Part shown: positions 29,839 through 38,328 of the stretch, in pieces | How the letters are laid out: the number at the start of each line of letters is the position of its first letter | Numbering within the stretch: position 1 is the stretch's first letter | Assembly: GCF_022809715.1 (NCBI RefSeq) | Contig: NZ_CP094459.1 | Span: 1,550,001-1,614,000, forward strand | Reading direction: 5' to 3' | DNA length: 64,000 nucleotides | From: Burkholderia pyrrocinia | Lineage (GTDB): Bacteria > Pseudomonadota > Gammaproteobacteria > Burkholderiales > Burkholderiaceae | Translations under genes and position numbers: made by a program | Notes under the pieces: model-generated | The model's database searches: none | What the model was told of the DNA's origin: nothing | What the model saw: only the letters and a program-made list of their open reading frames with translations

Positions 29839-31113
29839 ATGGCTATCGTAGAAGTCAAAGTCCCCCAGCTTTCGGAGTCGGTTTCGGAAGCCACCATGCT
29901 GCAGTGGAAGAAGAAGCCGGGCGAAGCAGTCGCGCAAGACGAAATCCTGATCGAACTCGAGACCGACAAGGTCGTGCTCGAAGTGCCGGCACCGGCCGCG
30001 GGCGTGCTCGCGCAAGTGCTGCAGAACGACGGTGACACGGTGGTTGCCGATCAGCTGATCGCGACGATCGACACCGAAGCGAAGGCAGGTGCGGCCGAAG
30101 CAGCGGCGGGCGCCGCCGAAGTCAAGCCGGCAGCAGCGCCTGCTGCAGCCGCACCGGCAGCACAGCCGGTTGCCGCAACGGCATCGAGCTCGGCCACCGC
30201 ATCGCCGGCCGCATCGAAGCTGCTGGCCGAGAAGGGCCTGTCGGCAGGCGACGTCGCAGGTTCGGGCCGCGACGGCCGCGTCACGAAGGGCGACGCGCTG
30301 GCAGCAGGCAGCGCACCGAAGGCCGCTCCGGCCGCCGCACCGGCCAAGGCCGCTGCGAAGCCGTCGCTGCCGGAAGTGAAGGTGCCGGCGTCGGCGACGA
30401 CCTGGCTGAACGACCGTCCGGAACAGCGCGTGCCGATGTCGCGCCTGCGTGCGCGTATCGCCGAGCGTCTGCTCGAATCGCAGCAGACCAACGCGATCCT
30501 GACGACGTTCAACGAAGTCAACATGGCTCCGGTCATGGAGCTGCGCAACAAGTACAAGGACAAGTTCGAGAAGGAACATGGCGTGAAGCTCGGCTTCATG
30601 TCGTTCTTCGTGAAGGCGGCCGTGCATGCGCTGAAGAAGTTCCCGCTCGTGAACGCGTCGATCGACGGTAACGACATCGTCTACCACGGCTACTTCGACA
30701 TCGGTATCGCCGTCGGCTCGCCGCGCGGCCTCGTGGTGCCGATCCTGCGCAACGCGGATCAACTGAGCCTCGCCGACATCGAGAAGAAGATCGCCGAATT
30801 CGGCCAGAAGGCTAAGGACGGCAAGCTGTCGATCGAGGAAATGACGGGCGGTACGTTCTCGATCTCGAACGGCGGCGTGTTCGGCTCGATGCTGTCGACC
30901 CCGATCATCAACCCGCCGCAGTCGGCAATCCTCGGCGTGCACGCGACGAAGGAGCGTCCGGTCGTCGAAAACGGCCAGATCGTGATCCGTCCGATCAACT
31001 ATCTCGCGCTGTCGTACGACCACCGGATCATCGACGGCCGCGAAGCCGTGCTGTCGCTCGTCGCGATGAAGGATGCGCTCGAGGATCCGGCACGCCTGCT
31101 GCTCGACCTGTAA
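29839..31113 (+). CDS. sucB: Dihydrolipoyllysine succinyltransferase (E2o)
   Basis: Core of the 2-oxoglutarate dehydrogenase complex. 424 residues with one lipoyl domain (1-75, lipoylated Lys 44 in ETDKVVLE). An Ala/Pro linker and the E3/E1-binding domain follow (about 117-155, [28 protein letters not shown]). Next is the acyltransferase domain, with catalytic His 395 and Asp 399 in YDHRIIDG. The ribosome site AGGAAAATCAC precedes ATG 29839. It is the second gene of the operon. Confidence 0.97.
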   Translation: MAIVEVKVPQLSESVSEATMLQWKKKPGEAVAQDEILIELETDKVVLEVPAPAAGVLAQVLQNDGDTVVADQLIATIDTEAKAGAAEAAAGAAEVKPAAAPAAAAPAAQPVAATASSSATASPAASKLLAEKGLSAGDVAGSGRDGRVTKGDALAAGSAPKAAPAAAPAKAAAKPSLPEVKVPASATTWLNDRPEQRVPMSRLRARIAERLLESQQTNAILTTFNEVNMAPVMELRNKYKDKFEKEHGVKLGFMSFFVKAAVHALKKFPLVNASIDGNDIVYHGYFDIGIAVGSPRGLVVPILRNADQLSLADIEKKIAEFGQKAKDGKLSIEEMTGGTFSISNGGVFGSMLSTPIINPPQSAILGVHATKERPVVENGQIVIRPINYLALSYDHRIIDGREAVLSLVAMKDALEDPARLLLDL

Positions 31114-31140
31114 GCCGAGTTTCACCGCATTGACCCGCTC

Positions 31141-31173
31141 CCGCACGGGCGCGCGAAACGCGCGACCGTGCGG
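31141..31173 (+). repeat. GC-rich hairpin between sucB and lpd
   Basis: CCGCACGG...CCGTGCGG encloses a second complementary core CGCGC/GCGCG. It is a long stem without a T run, 24 bases before the lpd start, more like an mRNA stabiliser or processing site than a terminator. Confidence 0.5.
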
Positions 31174-31196
31174 ATGCACAAGAAGAAAGGATTGTC

Positions 31197-32627
31197 ATGT
31201 CCAAGGAATTTGACGTCGTCGTGATCGGCGCCGGCCCCGGCGGCTACATCGCAGCGATCCGCGCCGCGCAGCTCGGCAAGACCGTTGCCTGTATCGAGAA
31301 GTGGAAGAACCCGGCCGGCGCGCTGAAGCTCGGCGGCACCTGCCTGAACGTGGGCTGCATCCCGTCGAAGGCGCTGCTCGCGTCGTCGGAAGAGTTCGAG
31401 AACACGTCGCATCACCTGGCCGACCACGGCATCACCGTCGACGGCGTGAAGATCGACATCGCGAAGATGATCGGCCGCAAGGACGCGATCGTCGAGAAGA
31501 TGACGAGCGGGATCGAGTTCCTGTTCAAGAAGAACAAGATCACCTGGCTGAAGGGCCATGGCAAGTTCGCCGGCAAGACCGACGCCGGCGTGCAGATCGA
31601 AGTGAGCGGCGAAGGCGAAACCGAAGTCGTCACCGCGAAGAACGTGATCATCGCGACGGGCTCGAAGGCGCGTCACCTGCCGGGCATCCCGGTCGACAAC
31701 AAGATCGTGTCGGATAACGAAGGTGCGCTGACGTTCGACTCGGTGCCGAAGAAGCTCGCCGTGATCGGCGCAGGCGTGATCGGCCTCGAACTCGGCTCGG
31801 TGTGGCGTCGCCTGGGTGCCGAAGTGACGGTGCTCGAAGCGCTGCCGGCGTTTCTCGGCGCAGCCGACGAAGCGCTCGCGAAGGAAGCGGCCAAGCTGTT
31901 CAAGAAGCAGGGCCTCGACATCCATCTCGGCGTGAAGATCGGCGAAGTGAAGACGACCGCGGACGGCGTGTCGATTGCCTACACGGACAAGGACGGCAAC
32001 GCGCAGACGCTCGACGCCGACCGCCTGATCGTGTCGGTCGGCCGCGTGCCGAACACCGACAACCTCGGCCTCGAGGCAATCGGCCTGAAGGCGAACGAGC
32101 GCGGCTTCATCGACGTCGACGACCACTGCCGCACGGCGGTGCCGAACGTGTACGCGATCGGCGACGTGGTGCGCGGCCCGATGCTTGCGCACAAGGCGGA
32201 AGATGAAGGCGTGCTGGTCGCGGAAGTGATCGACGGCCAGAAGCCGCACATCGACTACAACTGCATTCCGTGGGTGATCTACACGTACCCGGAAATTGCG
32301 TGGGTCGGCAAGACGGAGCAGCAACTGAAGGCGGAAGGCCGCGAGATCAAGTCGGGCAAGTTCCCGTTCTCGATCAACGGCCGCGCGCTCGGCATGAACG
32401 CACCGGACGGTTTCGTGAAGATGATCGCGGACGCGAAGACCGACGAACTGCTCGGCGTGCACGTGATCGGCGCGAACGCGTCGGACCTGATCGCGGAAGC
32501 CGTGGTGGCGATGGAATTCAAGGCGGCGTCGGAAGACATCGCCCGCATCTGCCATCCGCACCCGTCGATGTCGGAAGTGATGCGCGAAGCGGCGCTCGCC
32601 GTCGACAAGCGCTCGCTGAATAGCTGA
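31197..32627 (+). CDS. lpdA: Dihydrolipoyl dehydrogenase (E3)
   Basis: Flavoprotein that reoxidises the lipoyl arm of E2. 476 residues. It has FAD-binding [17 protein letters not shown], the redox-active disulfide in [16 protein letters not shown] (Cys 49 and Cys 54), and NAD-binding [16 protein letters not shown] site 2 is [21 protein letters not shown]. The dimer-interface catalytic His-Glu pair is in [10 protein letters not shown] near the C-terminus. It is the last gene of the sucA-sucB-lpd operon; AAGAAAGGA precedes the ATG. Confidence 0.96.
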   Translation: MSKEFDVVVIGAGPGGYIAAIRAAQLGKTVACIEKWKNPAGALKLGGTCLNVGCIPSKALLASSEEFENTSHHLADHGITVDGVKIDIAKMIGRKDAIVEKMTSGIEFLFKKNKITWLKGHGKFAGKTDAGVQIEVSGEGETEVVTAKNVIIATGSKARHLPGIPVDNKIVSDNEGALTFDSVPKKLAVIGAGVIGLELGSVWRRLGAEVTVLEALPAFLGAADEALAKEAAKLFKKQGLDIHLGVKIGEVKTTADGVSIAYTDKDGNAQTLDADRLIVSVGRVPNTDNLGLEAIGLKANERGFIDVDDHCRTAVPNVYAIGDVVRGPMLAHKAEDEGVLVAEVIDGQKPHIDYNCIPWVIYTYPEIAWVGKTEQQLKAEGREIKSGKFPFSINGRALGMNAPDGFVKMIADAKTDELLGVHVIGANASDLIAEAVVAMEFKAASEDIARICHPHPSMSEVMREAALAVDKRSLNS

Positions 32628-32673
32628 GCGCGGTAAGCGCCAGCCGGCCCTTGGCCGGCGCAGCCGTCTCATG

Positions 32674-32713
32674 ACGAAGGCGGGCGGGGTTTCCCGCTCG
32701 CCTTCGTTCTTTC
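32674..32713 (+). terminator. Terminator after lpd, abutting zapE
   Basis: ACGAAGGCGGGCGGG and CCCGCTCGCCTTCGT pair around GTTT (one mismatch) and are followed by TCTTT. The zapE ATG is only 13 bases beyond, so zapE must be reached by read-through or from a promoter inside this region. Confidence 0.75.
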
Positions 32714-32724
32714 CGGTTTGCCCG

Positions 32725-33822
32725 ATGAACGTCACCGAATACTACACGCGCGAACTGACCACGCGCGGCTATCAGTCCGACCCCGCGCAGCGCGCCGCGG
32801 TCGATCGCCTGCAGCGCTGTTTTGACGAGTGGGTCGAATACAAGGCGCGCCGCTCGAACGCGTTCAAGAAGCTCATCATTCATCCGGACCTGCCGCGCGG
32901 CGTCTACATGTGGGGCGGTGTCGGTCGCGGCAAGAGCTTCCTGATGGACAGCTTCTACGCGGTCGTACCCGTGCAGCGCAAGACGCGCCTGCATTTCCAC
33001 GAATTCATGCGCGAAGTGCACCGCGAGCTCGAGGAACTGAAAGGGCAGGCCGATCCGCTCGACGAACTCGCGCGACGCATCGCGAAGCGCTACCGGCTGA
33101 TCTGCTTCGACGAGTTCCACGTGTCGGACATTGCCGACGCGATGATCCTGTACCGTCTGCTCGACCGCCTGTTCAACAACGGCGTGCAGTTCGTGATGAC
33201 GTCCAACTACGATCCCGACGACCTGTATCCGGACGGACTGCACCGCGACCGCATGCTGCCGGCGATCGCGCTGATCAAGGAAAAGCTCGACGTGCTCAAC
33301 GTCGACGCGGGCGTCGACTATCGCCAGCGCACGCTCGCGCAGGTGCAGATGTATCACACGCCGCTTGGCGCCGACGCCGATCGCGAACTGCGCCATGCGT
33401 TCGCGAAGCTCGCCGCGGTACCCGACGAAAGCCCGATCCTGCATATCGAGAAGCGCGAGCTGAAGGCGCTGCGCAAGGCGGACGGCGTCGTATGGTTCGA
33501 CTTCGCGACGCTGTGCGGCGGCCCGCGATCGCAGAACGACTATCTCGAACTCGCGAGCCGCTTCCATGCGATCGTGTTGTCCGAGGTACCGCAGATGTCG
33601 CCGCGGATGGCGTCCGAGGCGCGCCGCTTTACCTGGCTGATCGACGTGCTGTACGACCACAAGGTCAAGCTGCTGATGTCCGCGGCGGTGCCGGCGGAGC
33701 AGTTGTACGTCGAAGGCCCGATGGCGAACGAATTCGCGCGCACGGTCTCGCGTATCGTCGAGATGCAGTCGAAGGAGTATCTTGAAACGCCGCGCCGTAT
33801 CGTCGATACTTCGCTGACCTGA
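32725..33822 (+). CDS. zapE: Cell division protein ZapE (AFG1-type ATPase)
   Basis: AAA-like P-loop ATPase that acts on the FtsZ ring late in division. 365 residues with Walker A GGVGRGKS at 64-71, Walker B LICFDEFHVSDIADA, and an arginine-containing sensor region VMTSNYDPDDLYPDGLHRDRMLPAI. The C-terminal region WFDFATLCGGPRSQNDYLELA is diagnostic of the AFG1/ZapE family. Start ATG 32725 gives the conserved MNVTEYYTREL. Confidence 0.94.
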   Translation: MNVTEYYTRELTTRGYQSDPAQRAAVDRLQRCFDEWVEYKARRSNAFKKLIIHPDLPRGVYMWGGVGRGKSFLMDSFYAVVPVQRKTRLHFHEFMREVHRELEELKGQADPLDELARRIAKRYRLICFDEFHVSDIADAMILYRLLDRLFNNGVQFVMTSNYDPDDLYPDGLHRDRMLPAIALIKEKLDVLNVDAGVDYRQRTLAQVQMYHTPLGADADRELRHAFAKLAAVPDESPILHIEKRELKALRKADGVVWFDFATLCGGPRSQNDYLELASRFHAIVLSEVPQMSPRMASEARRFTWLIDVLYDHKVKLLMSAAVPAEQLYVEGPMANEFARTVSRIVEMQSKEYLETPRRIVDTSLT

Positions 33823-33966
33823 TTGCGATGCTCGGTAATTGGCGCGATTCAAACGTCAATTCCGGTCAAATCCATGCAATCTCGGGGTATTTTCGGATTT
33901 GTCTTATATTCATTGTTGAGGTGAGCCGATATCGTTGTGTCATGGTTACCAAGGCTGGAGATGTCC

Positions 33967-34377
33967 ATGACACCGTATCGCGATCTGACCGACCACGAGT
34001 GGCGCTGCGTCGCGCCGCTTCTGCCCGAAATGCAGCCGCGCACCGAGTTGCGCGGCCGACCGTTAGCCAATACGCGTGCCGTGCTGAACGGCGTGCTCTG
34101 GGTGATCTACAGCGGCGCAACATGGTCCGCCATGCCGCGCCGTTACCCTTCGTATCAGACATGCCATCGCCGCTTCAAGGTATGGCACGAGACGGGCACG
34201 TTGTTGAGCGTGATGCGTGAGCTCTATGGCGATTCGGGCGTGAGTCTGTGCAACGAATTGTCCACACGGATGCGCAAGCATACGCAATCGAAGGCAGCGG
34301 AGGCGCGTAGCAGTATCGCGCCCGCGTGTCGCGCGCCGAGCGGCTATGTATCGGACACGTTGAAGCACGCGGCGTGA
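33967..34377 (+). CDS. Second stand-alone IS5-type (DUF4096) domain protein
   Basis: 136 residues. The first 75 match the N-terminal DNA-binding domain of IS5-type transposases: LTDHEWRCVAPLLPE, LRGRPL, AVLNGVLWVIYSGATW and MPRRYPSYQTCHRRFKVW. It is a paralogue of the protein at 6275-6676. The DDE domain is absent. The remaining 60 residues are polar and unrelated to the other paralogue's tail. GGAGATGTCC precedes ATG 33967, and a strong terminator follows at 34412. No IS ends are seen. Confidence 0.7.
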   Translation: MTPYRDLTDHEWRCVAPLLPEMQPRTELRGRPLANTRAVLNGVLWVIYSGATWSAMPRRYPSYQTCHRRFKVWHETGTLLSVMRELYGDSGVSLCNELSTRMRKHTQSKAAEARSSIAPACRAPSGYVSDTLKHAA

Positions 34378-34411
34378 TGTCCGTTATTTGCTTCTGCGCC
34401 CGCACCAAAAG

Positions 34412-34450
34412 AAAATCGGCCTGACGACTTTGTCGCAGGCCGATTTTTTT
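34412..34450. terminator. Bidirectional terminator
   Basis: AAAATCGGCCTG/CAGGCCGATTTTTTT encloses a second small stem CGAC-TTTG-GTCG-like loop. It serves the converging DUF4096 and DUF2147 genes. Confidence 0.9.
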
Positions 34451-34480
34451 ATCGAGCCGCGCGTTTCAGCGCGTGCTGCG

Positions 34481-34942
34481 TTATTGCTGGCGTACCCAGG
34501 TCTGCGAACGGCCGAGCAGCGACACGCCGATGTAACCGCGCACGACGAGCTTCTGGCCGCCGTCTTCAAGCGTCATCTTGCACTTGTAGACCTTGCCGTT
34601 TTCCGGGTCGAGAATGTTGCCGCCGTCCCAGTGGTCGCCTTCCTTCTTCATCGCCTTGATGATCGTCATGCCCTTGATGAGCTGATCCTTGCGCTCGTCC
34701 GTGCAGGCGGTGCAGCGGCGATCGGGCGTATCGTTCGCGCCGAGGCCCTTGACGACCTTGCCCGACAGCGAACCGTCGCCGTCCTCGGCGATCTGCACGA
34801 GTGCCTTCGGCTGATGGGTGTTGTCGTCGATCGTCTGCCACATGCCGATGGGGTTGTCGGCTTGAGCGAACGTGGGTGCTGCGCAGGCGAGCAGTGCGCC
34901 GGCGACGGCGATTGCACGCAACGGACGGGTCAGTTGAATCAT
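34481..34942 (-). CDS. DUF2147 domain exported protein
   Basis: 153 residues. The signal peptide MIQLTRPLRAIAVAGALLAC ends AAPTFA|QADN. The DUF2147 domain follows, starting NPIGMWQTIDD and continuing with KALVQIAEDGDGSLSGKV, a CTAC pair (DRRCTACTDERKDQLIKGM) and the end LVVRGYIGVSLLGRSQTWVR. It is a lipocalin-like periplasmic domain of unknown role, often expressed with envelope stress genes. GGAGG stands 6 bases before ATG 34942, so this start is preferred over 34948. Confidence 0.85.
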   Translation of the reverse strand: MIQLTRPLRAIAVAGALLACAAPTFAQADNPIGMWQTIDDNTHQPKALVQIAEDGDGSLSGKVVKGLGANDTPDRRCTACTDERKDQLIKGMTIIKAMKKEGDHWDGGNILDPENGKVYKCKMTLEDGGQKLVVRGYIGVSLLGRSQTWVRQQ

Positions 34943-35072
34943 TGTCATCCTCCTTGTTTTGCATGTCGTGTTCGATTCGCCCGCACGACCGCCTGCATGG
35001 GGCGGGCATGTTGCGAGCTTCGCCAGAATACGTGAAACCGCGCGCCACGTTTGATAGAGGGGACTCTATTCG

Positions 35073-35099
35073 AAACAGCCCGCGTGACGCGAGCTGTTT
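35073..35099 (-). terminator. Weak terminator of the lipoprotein-TpsB operon
   Basis: AAACAGC-CCGCG-TGA-CGCGA-GCTGTTT, 10 bases past the TpsB stop. The stem is good but only three T end it on the minus strand. Confidence 0.5.
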
Positions 35100-35108
35100 G
35101 CTGACCGA

Positions 35109-36794
35109 TCAGTTGAGCTGATACGAGAATGCGGCGTTAATGCGCGGGCTGCGCGACGCGCTTTCGACCGGCGCGTCGCCAACCGGTTTTGCGACGTTCA
35201 GGTCGAGACTGTAATAACGGCTGTCCGTGAACCGCACGCCGATGCCGACCGACGACATGCGGTTCGGCGACGGCGTGCCTGCGTGCAGGTACACGCGCGC
35301 CATGTCATACGCGATGTACGGCGTGACGGATTTCAGATACGTCCAGCCCGGCGAGAAGCCGCGGTTGACCTCGAGCGACATCCCCCAGCCCGAGTCGCCC
35401 GACGTTTCGCCTGGCTGGTAGCCGAGCGCGTAGCGGGTCGATCCGAACGAGATCTGTTCGGACGTCGGCAGCGAGTCGGGGCTGTATTGCCCGGTCAGCG
35501 AAACCGACGTGCCGATCCGGAACGGCCATTCGTTCGTTTGCGTGAAGGTCGCGCCGGTGCGGACGAAGGTCAGCGAAATCGGGCTGTCCACCGAGGTCGT
35601 CGTCGTGCCGACGGTCACGTCCTGCGCTTTCGACGCGCCGAGGATGTTGAACCCCTTCGCGACGTTGACGCTCAGCTTCTGTACCTGTTTCGGCGAAACG
35701 CTCGTGTAGTCGAGCTGCATCTGCAGCACGCGGACCTGCGAGCGCGTGTCGAGCGTCGCGCCGTTGATCTGGTTCTGATAACGGTCTTCGTTATGCGATG
35801 CGTAGCCTGAAACAGTGCCGAGCAGGCTGCGCTGGTTGTTCAGCAGCAACGGATAGGATGCCGAAAGACCGAGCTTCTCGTTTTTGACGGTGCGTTCGAC
35901 ATATGACGGTAGCCCCGGGTTGTCGGTCGGCTTGCCGCGATAGGTGCTTGCGTCGAGGCGTGTGATCAGACCGCTGCTGCCGACGGGTACCGCGCCGCTG
36001 AACGCGAAGTAGGTCTGCTTGTCACGCCCCGGCGGCGCCAGCGCGGAGATGCTCAGTTGTTCGCCGAACGACGTCAGGCCGTTCTCGGTCGCGGTGATGA
36101 GGCCCTGGACGCCCGGGTGGTTGAAGTCGATACCGGTGCTGACGTTGAACGGCTTGCGGTCGACCGCAAGTTCGAGCGTCGTTGCGCCGTCGGTGGTTTG
36201 CGGCGGCGGCACGTTCGCCTTCACCGTGAGGCCGGGCAGCAGGCCGAACGTGTTCACGTAGCGCTCGAACGTCGCGCGGCGCAGCGGGCGATCGGCCGTG
36301 ATATGCGCAGCGATCGCGCGAATCTTCGGTTCCATTGCGCCGGGCTTGCCGGTGACCTTGACGTCCGACACATAGCCTTCGACGACCGTGATTCGCACGA
36401 CGCCGTTCTCGAACGTCTGCGCGGGAACGAACGCGAACGACAGCGCGTAGCCGCGATCCTGGTACAGCTTCGTCACGCCGTTGGCGGTTTCGATCAACTC
36501 GCCGATCGTGATGTCCTTGCCGACGAGGGGCGTGAAGCGACGCGAGATTTCCTCGAACGGCACCGACTTCACGCCTTCGACCTGGAACGTCGTCGGCGTC
36601 AGATGTCGCGACAGCAGCTCCTGTAGTTGCGGTGCCTGGGGTGCGACCTGCACGGTGACGTTCGGGCCGGTCTTCGGTGCGTTGATCTGGGGAAGGGAGT
36701 CGAGCGGGTTACCCGCGACGCGCGTTTGTGCATGTGCCGTGCTTGCTGCCGCGATGGCGAGCAGCATCATCCATCTGTCGAGTCTGGATTTCAT
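35109..36794 (-). CDS. TpsB-type outer-membrane transporter (ShlB/FhaC/HecB family)
   Basis: 561 residues. A signal peptide (MKSRLDRWMMLLAIAAASTAHA) and a Pro-rich N-terminal helix segment come first. The ShlB-type POTRA follows (about 70-150, TTFQVEGVKSVPFEEISRRFTPLVGKDITIGELIE), with a second POTRA (about 150-225) and a 16-strand barrel. The barrel ends in aromatic-terminated strands, and its last strand finishes AFSYQLN. The family exports and folds TpsA exoproteins. No TpsA gene with a haemagglutinin-type secretion domain is nearby. The two genes upstream in the operon encode repetitive lipoproteins instead. AGGAAGAACA precedes the ATG. Confidence 0.88.
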   Translation of the reverse strand: MKSRLDRWMMLLAIAAASTAHAQTRVAGNPLDSLPQINAPKTGPNVTVQVAPQAPQLQELLSRHLTPTTFQVEGVKSVPFEEISRRFTPLVGKDITIGELIETANGVTKLYQDRGYALSFAFVPAQTFENGVVRITVVEGYVSDVKVTGKPGAMEPKIRAIAAHITADRPLRRATFERYVNTFGLLPGLTVKANVPPPQTTDGATTLELAVDRKPFNVSTGIDFNHPGVQGLITATENGLTSFGEQLSISALAPPGRDKQTYFAFSGAVPVGSSGLITRLDASTYRGKPTDNPGLPSYVERTVKNEKLGLSASYPLLLNNQRSLLGTVSGYASHNEDRYQNQINGATLDTRSQVRVLQMQLDYTSVSPKQVQKLSVNVAKGFNILGASKAQDVTVGTTTTSVDSPISLTFVRTGATFTQTNEWPFRIGTSVSLTGQYSPDSLPTSEQISFGSTRYALGYQPGETSGDSGWGMSLEVNRGFSPGWTYLKSVTPYIAYDMARVYLHAGTPSPNRMSSVGIGVRFTDSRYYSLDLNVAKPVGDAPVESASRSPRINAAFSYQLN

Positions 36795-36840
36795 TGTTCT
36801 TCCTCGTAGGCCTTTCTTTTCGTCTTCTTTCTAATGCTGT

Positions 36841-36868
36841 CGCGCGACACCTGGGTGTCGCGCGACGC
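36841..36868 (-). repeat. Long perfect palindrome before the TpsB gene
   Basis: GTCGCGCGACACC-TG-GGTGTCGCGCGAC: a 13-bp perfect stem with a 2-base centre, 47 bases upstream of the TpsB start. It has no T run, so it may be an mRNA processing or stability hairpin or a protein site that sets TpsB lower than the lipoproteins. Confidence 0.6.
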
Positions 36869-36938
36869 GTGCCGCTATGCCGGGTGTATTTGTACGGCCG
36901 CGCCGTTCGCACCGGCTGCGAAGGTGCGACCGTCCTCC

Positions 36939-38288
36939 TTACTTGCCAACGCTACCCAGCGTGCCCAGCAACCCCGTTACCGGTGCGAGCAGCCCCGTCG
37001 AACCGCCACCCGACGATGCCGTCCCCGACACGCCGCCGACCAGCGACGTGACCGGTGCGAGCGGGCTCGAGCCCCCGGACCCCGCTGCACCGCCGACTGC
37101 CCCGGTGACAGTATTCAGCAAACCGGTGACAGGCGCGAGAGGGTTTGCACTGCCTGCGCCACCCGTTGCGCCGCCGAGCGTGCCCGTGACCGTCGATACG
37201 AGATTCGTGACCGGAGCGAGCGGGCCGCTGCTCGTGCCGCCCGTTGCGCCGCCGAGTCCGCCCGTGAGCGAGCCGAGCGGCGTCGAGCCGAGACCCGACA
37301 GCAGGCCGCCGAGCGGGTTCGTCGAACCGGAGCCTGATGACGTGCCGTTCTGGACGCCAGCTGTCGAGCCGCCGACGAGGCTCGTGATCAGGCCGGGGAT
37401 CGGTGCTGCACCGTTCGGGCCGTTCGGGTTGACGAGACCACCCGCGTTGGTCACGGTGTTGCCGACCGCGGTCACGAGTTGACCGACATCGCCGACGAGC
37501 GGTTGGTTCGACGTGCTACCGACCTGCTTGCCGGCCGAGCTGATCGCGCCACCGACCTGGCCGAGCAGGCCCGAGACGGGTTGGCCGAGGCCGGTCGTCG
37601 TGCCGACCTGTTGCGTGACCTGGCCGGCGGTGATCACGAGCGGCGTGATCGCCGAGCTGAGCGGCTGCGTGACCTGCTGCACGGCACCCGACGACAGCGT
37701 CGAACCGATCGTCGTGCCGGCGGCCGTCAGGCCGTTGGCGACCGTGTCGAGCACGGTGCCGACCGGTGTCGTGACGGGAGCGAGCGGCGCGAGCGGGCCC
37801 GTGCCGAGCGCCTTGACCGTCGAACTCAGGCCGGACACCGTGTTGCTCGTCGCGCCGACGACATTACCGAGACCGGCAACCGTCGTGCCGACCGGATCCT
37901 TCGTCGAGCCGATCTGTCCCAGCCCGTTGCTCACCGCATCGGCGGCTGCGCCGACGATCGTGCCGGTGCTGGCGACCGTGCTGCCGATACCCTTCGTTAC
38001 GCCGTCGCCGAGGCCCGGCAGGCTGATGTTGCCGACCGTGCTGCCGAGGTCGGTGGCCGTCTGGCCGACCGTGCTGACGACACCTTTGGTGCCGGTGGTC
38101 GTGCCGCTGGTGCCGCTCGTGCCGGACGTACCGCTCGTGCCGCTGGACGAGCCGCCATTGTTGCTGGTCGGCGGCGAGCTGACGCCGCCGCCGCCGCAGG
38201 CGGCCAGCAGGCAGGCTGCAGCGAAAGCGGTGAGGGGCATGCGCCACTGGCGCAGGGTGGCCGTCGTGAGAGAACGTTGCTGGGACAT
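36939..38288 (-). CDS. Repetitive lipoprotein B (Gly/Thr/Val-rich)
   Basis: 449 residues. The N-terminus has a hydrophobic signal with lipobox LLAAC (acylated Cys, then GGGG). A TSGTSGTSG spacer follows, then a long low-complexity body built of Gly, Thr, Val, Leu and Ser. The C-terminal 150 residues contain about five degenerate 25-residue units of the form PLAPVTxLVSTVTGxLGGATGG. It lacks cysteine after the lipobox and has no Gly-X-Y collagen pattern over long stretches. It is a paralogue of the next gene upstream. It is probably a surface-exposed fibrous lipoprotein. GGAGTTCACC precedes the ATG. Confidence 0.75.
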   Translation of the reverse strand: MSQQRSLTTATLRQWRMPLTAFAAACLLAACGGGGVSSPPTSNNGGSSSGTSGTSGTSGTSGTTTGTKGVVSTVGQTATDLGSTVGNISLPGLGDGVTKGIGSTVASTGTIVGAAADAVSNGLGQIGSTKDPVGTTVAGLGNVVGATSNTVSGLSSTVKALGTGPLAPLAPVTTPVGTVLDTVANGLTAAGTTIGSTLSSGAVQQVTQPLSSAITPLVITAGQVTQQVGTTTGLGQPVSGLLGQVGGAISSAGKQVGSTSNQPLVGDVGQLVTAVGNTVTNAGGLVNPNGPNGAAPIPGLITSLVGGSTAGVQNGTSSGSGSTNPLGGLLSGLGSTPLGSLTGGLGGATGGTSSGPLAPVTNLVSTVTGTLGGATGGAGSANPLAPVTGLLNTVTGAVGGAAGSGGSSPLAPVTSLVGGVSGTASSGGGSTGLLAPVTGLLGTLGSVGK

Positions 38289-38328
38289 GGTGAACTCCTC
38301 GCTGTCTTGTCGATGAATGGATATCGGT

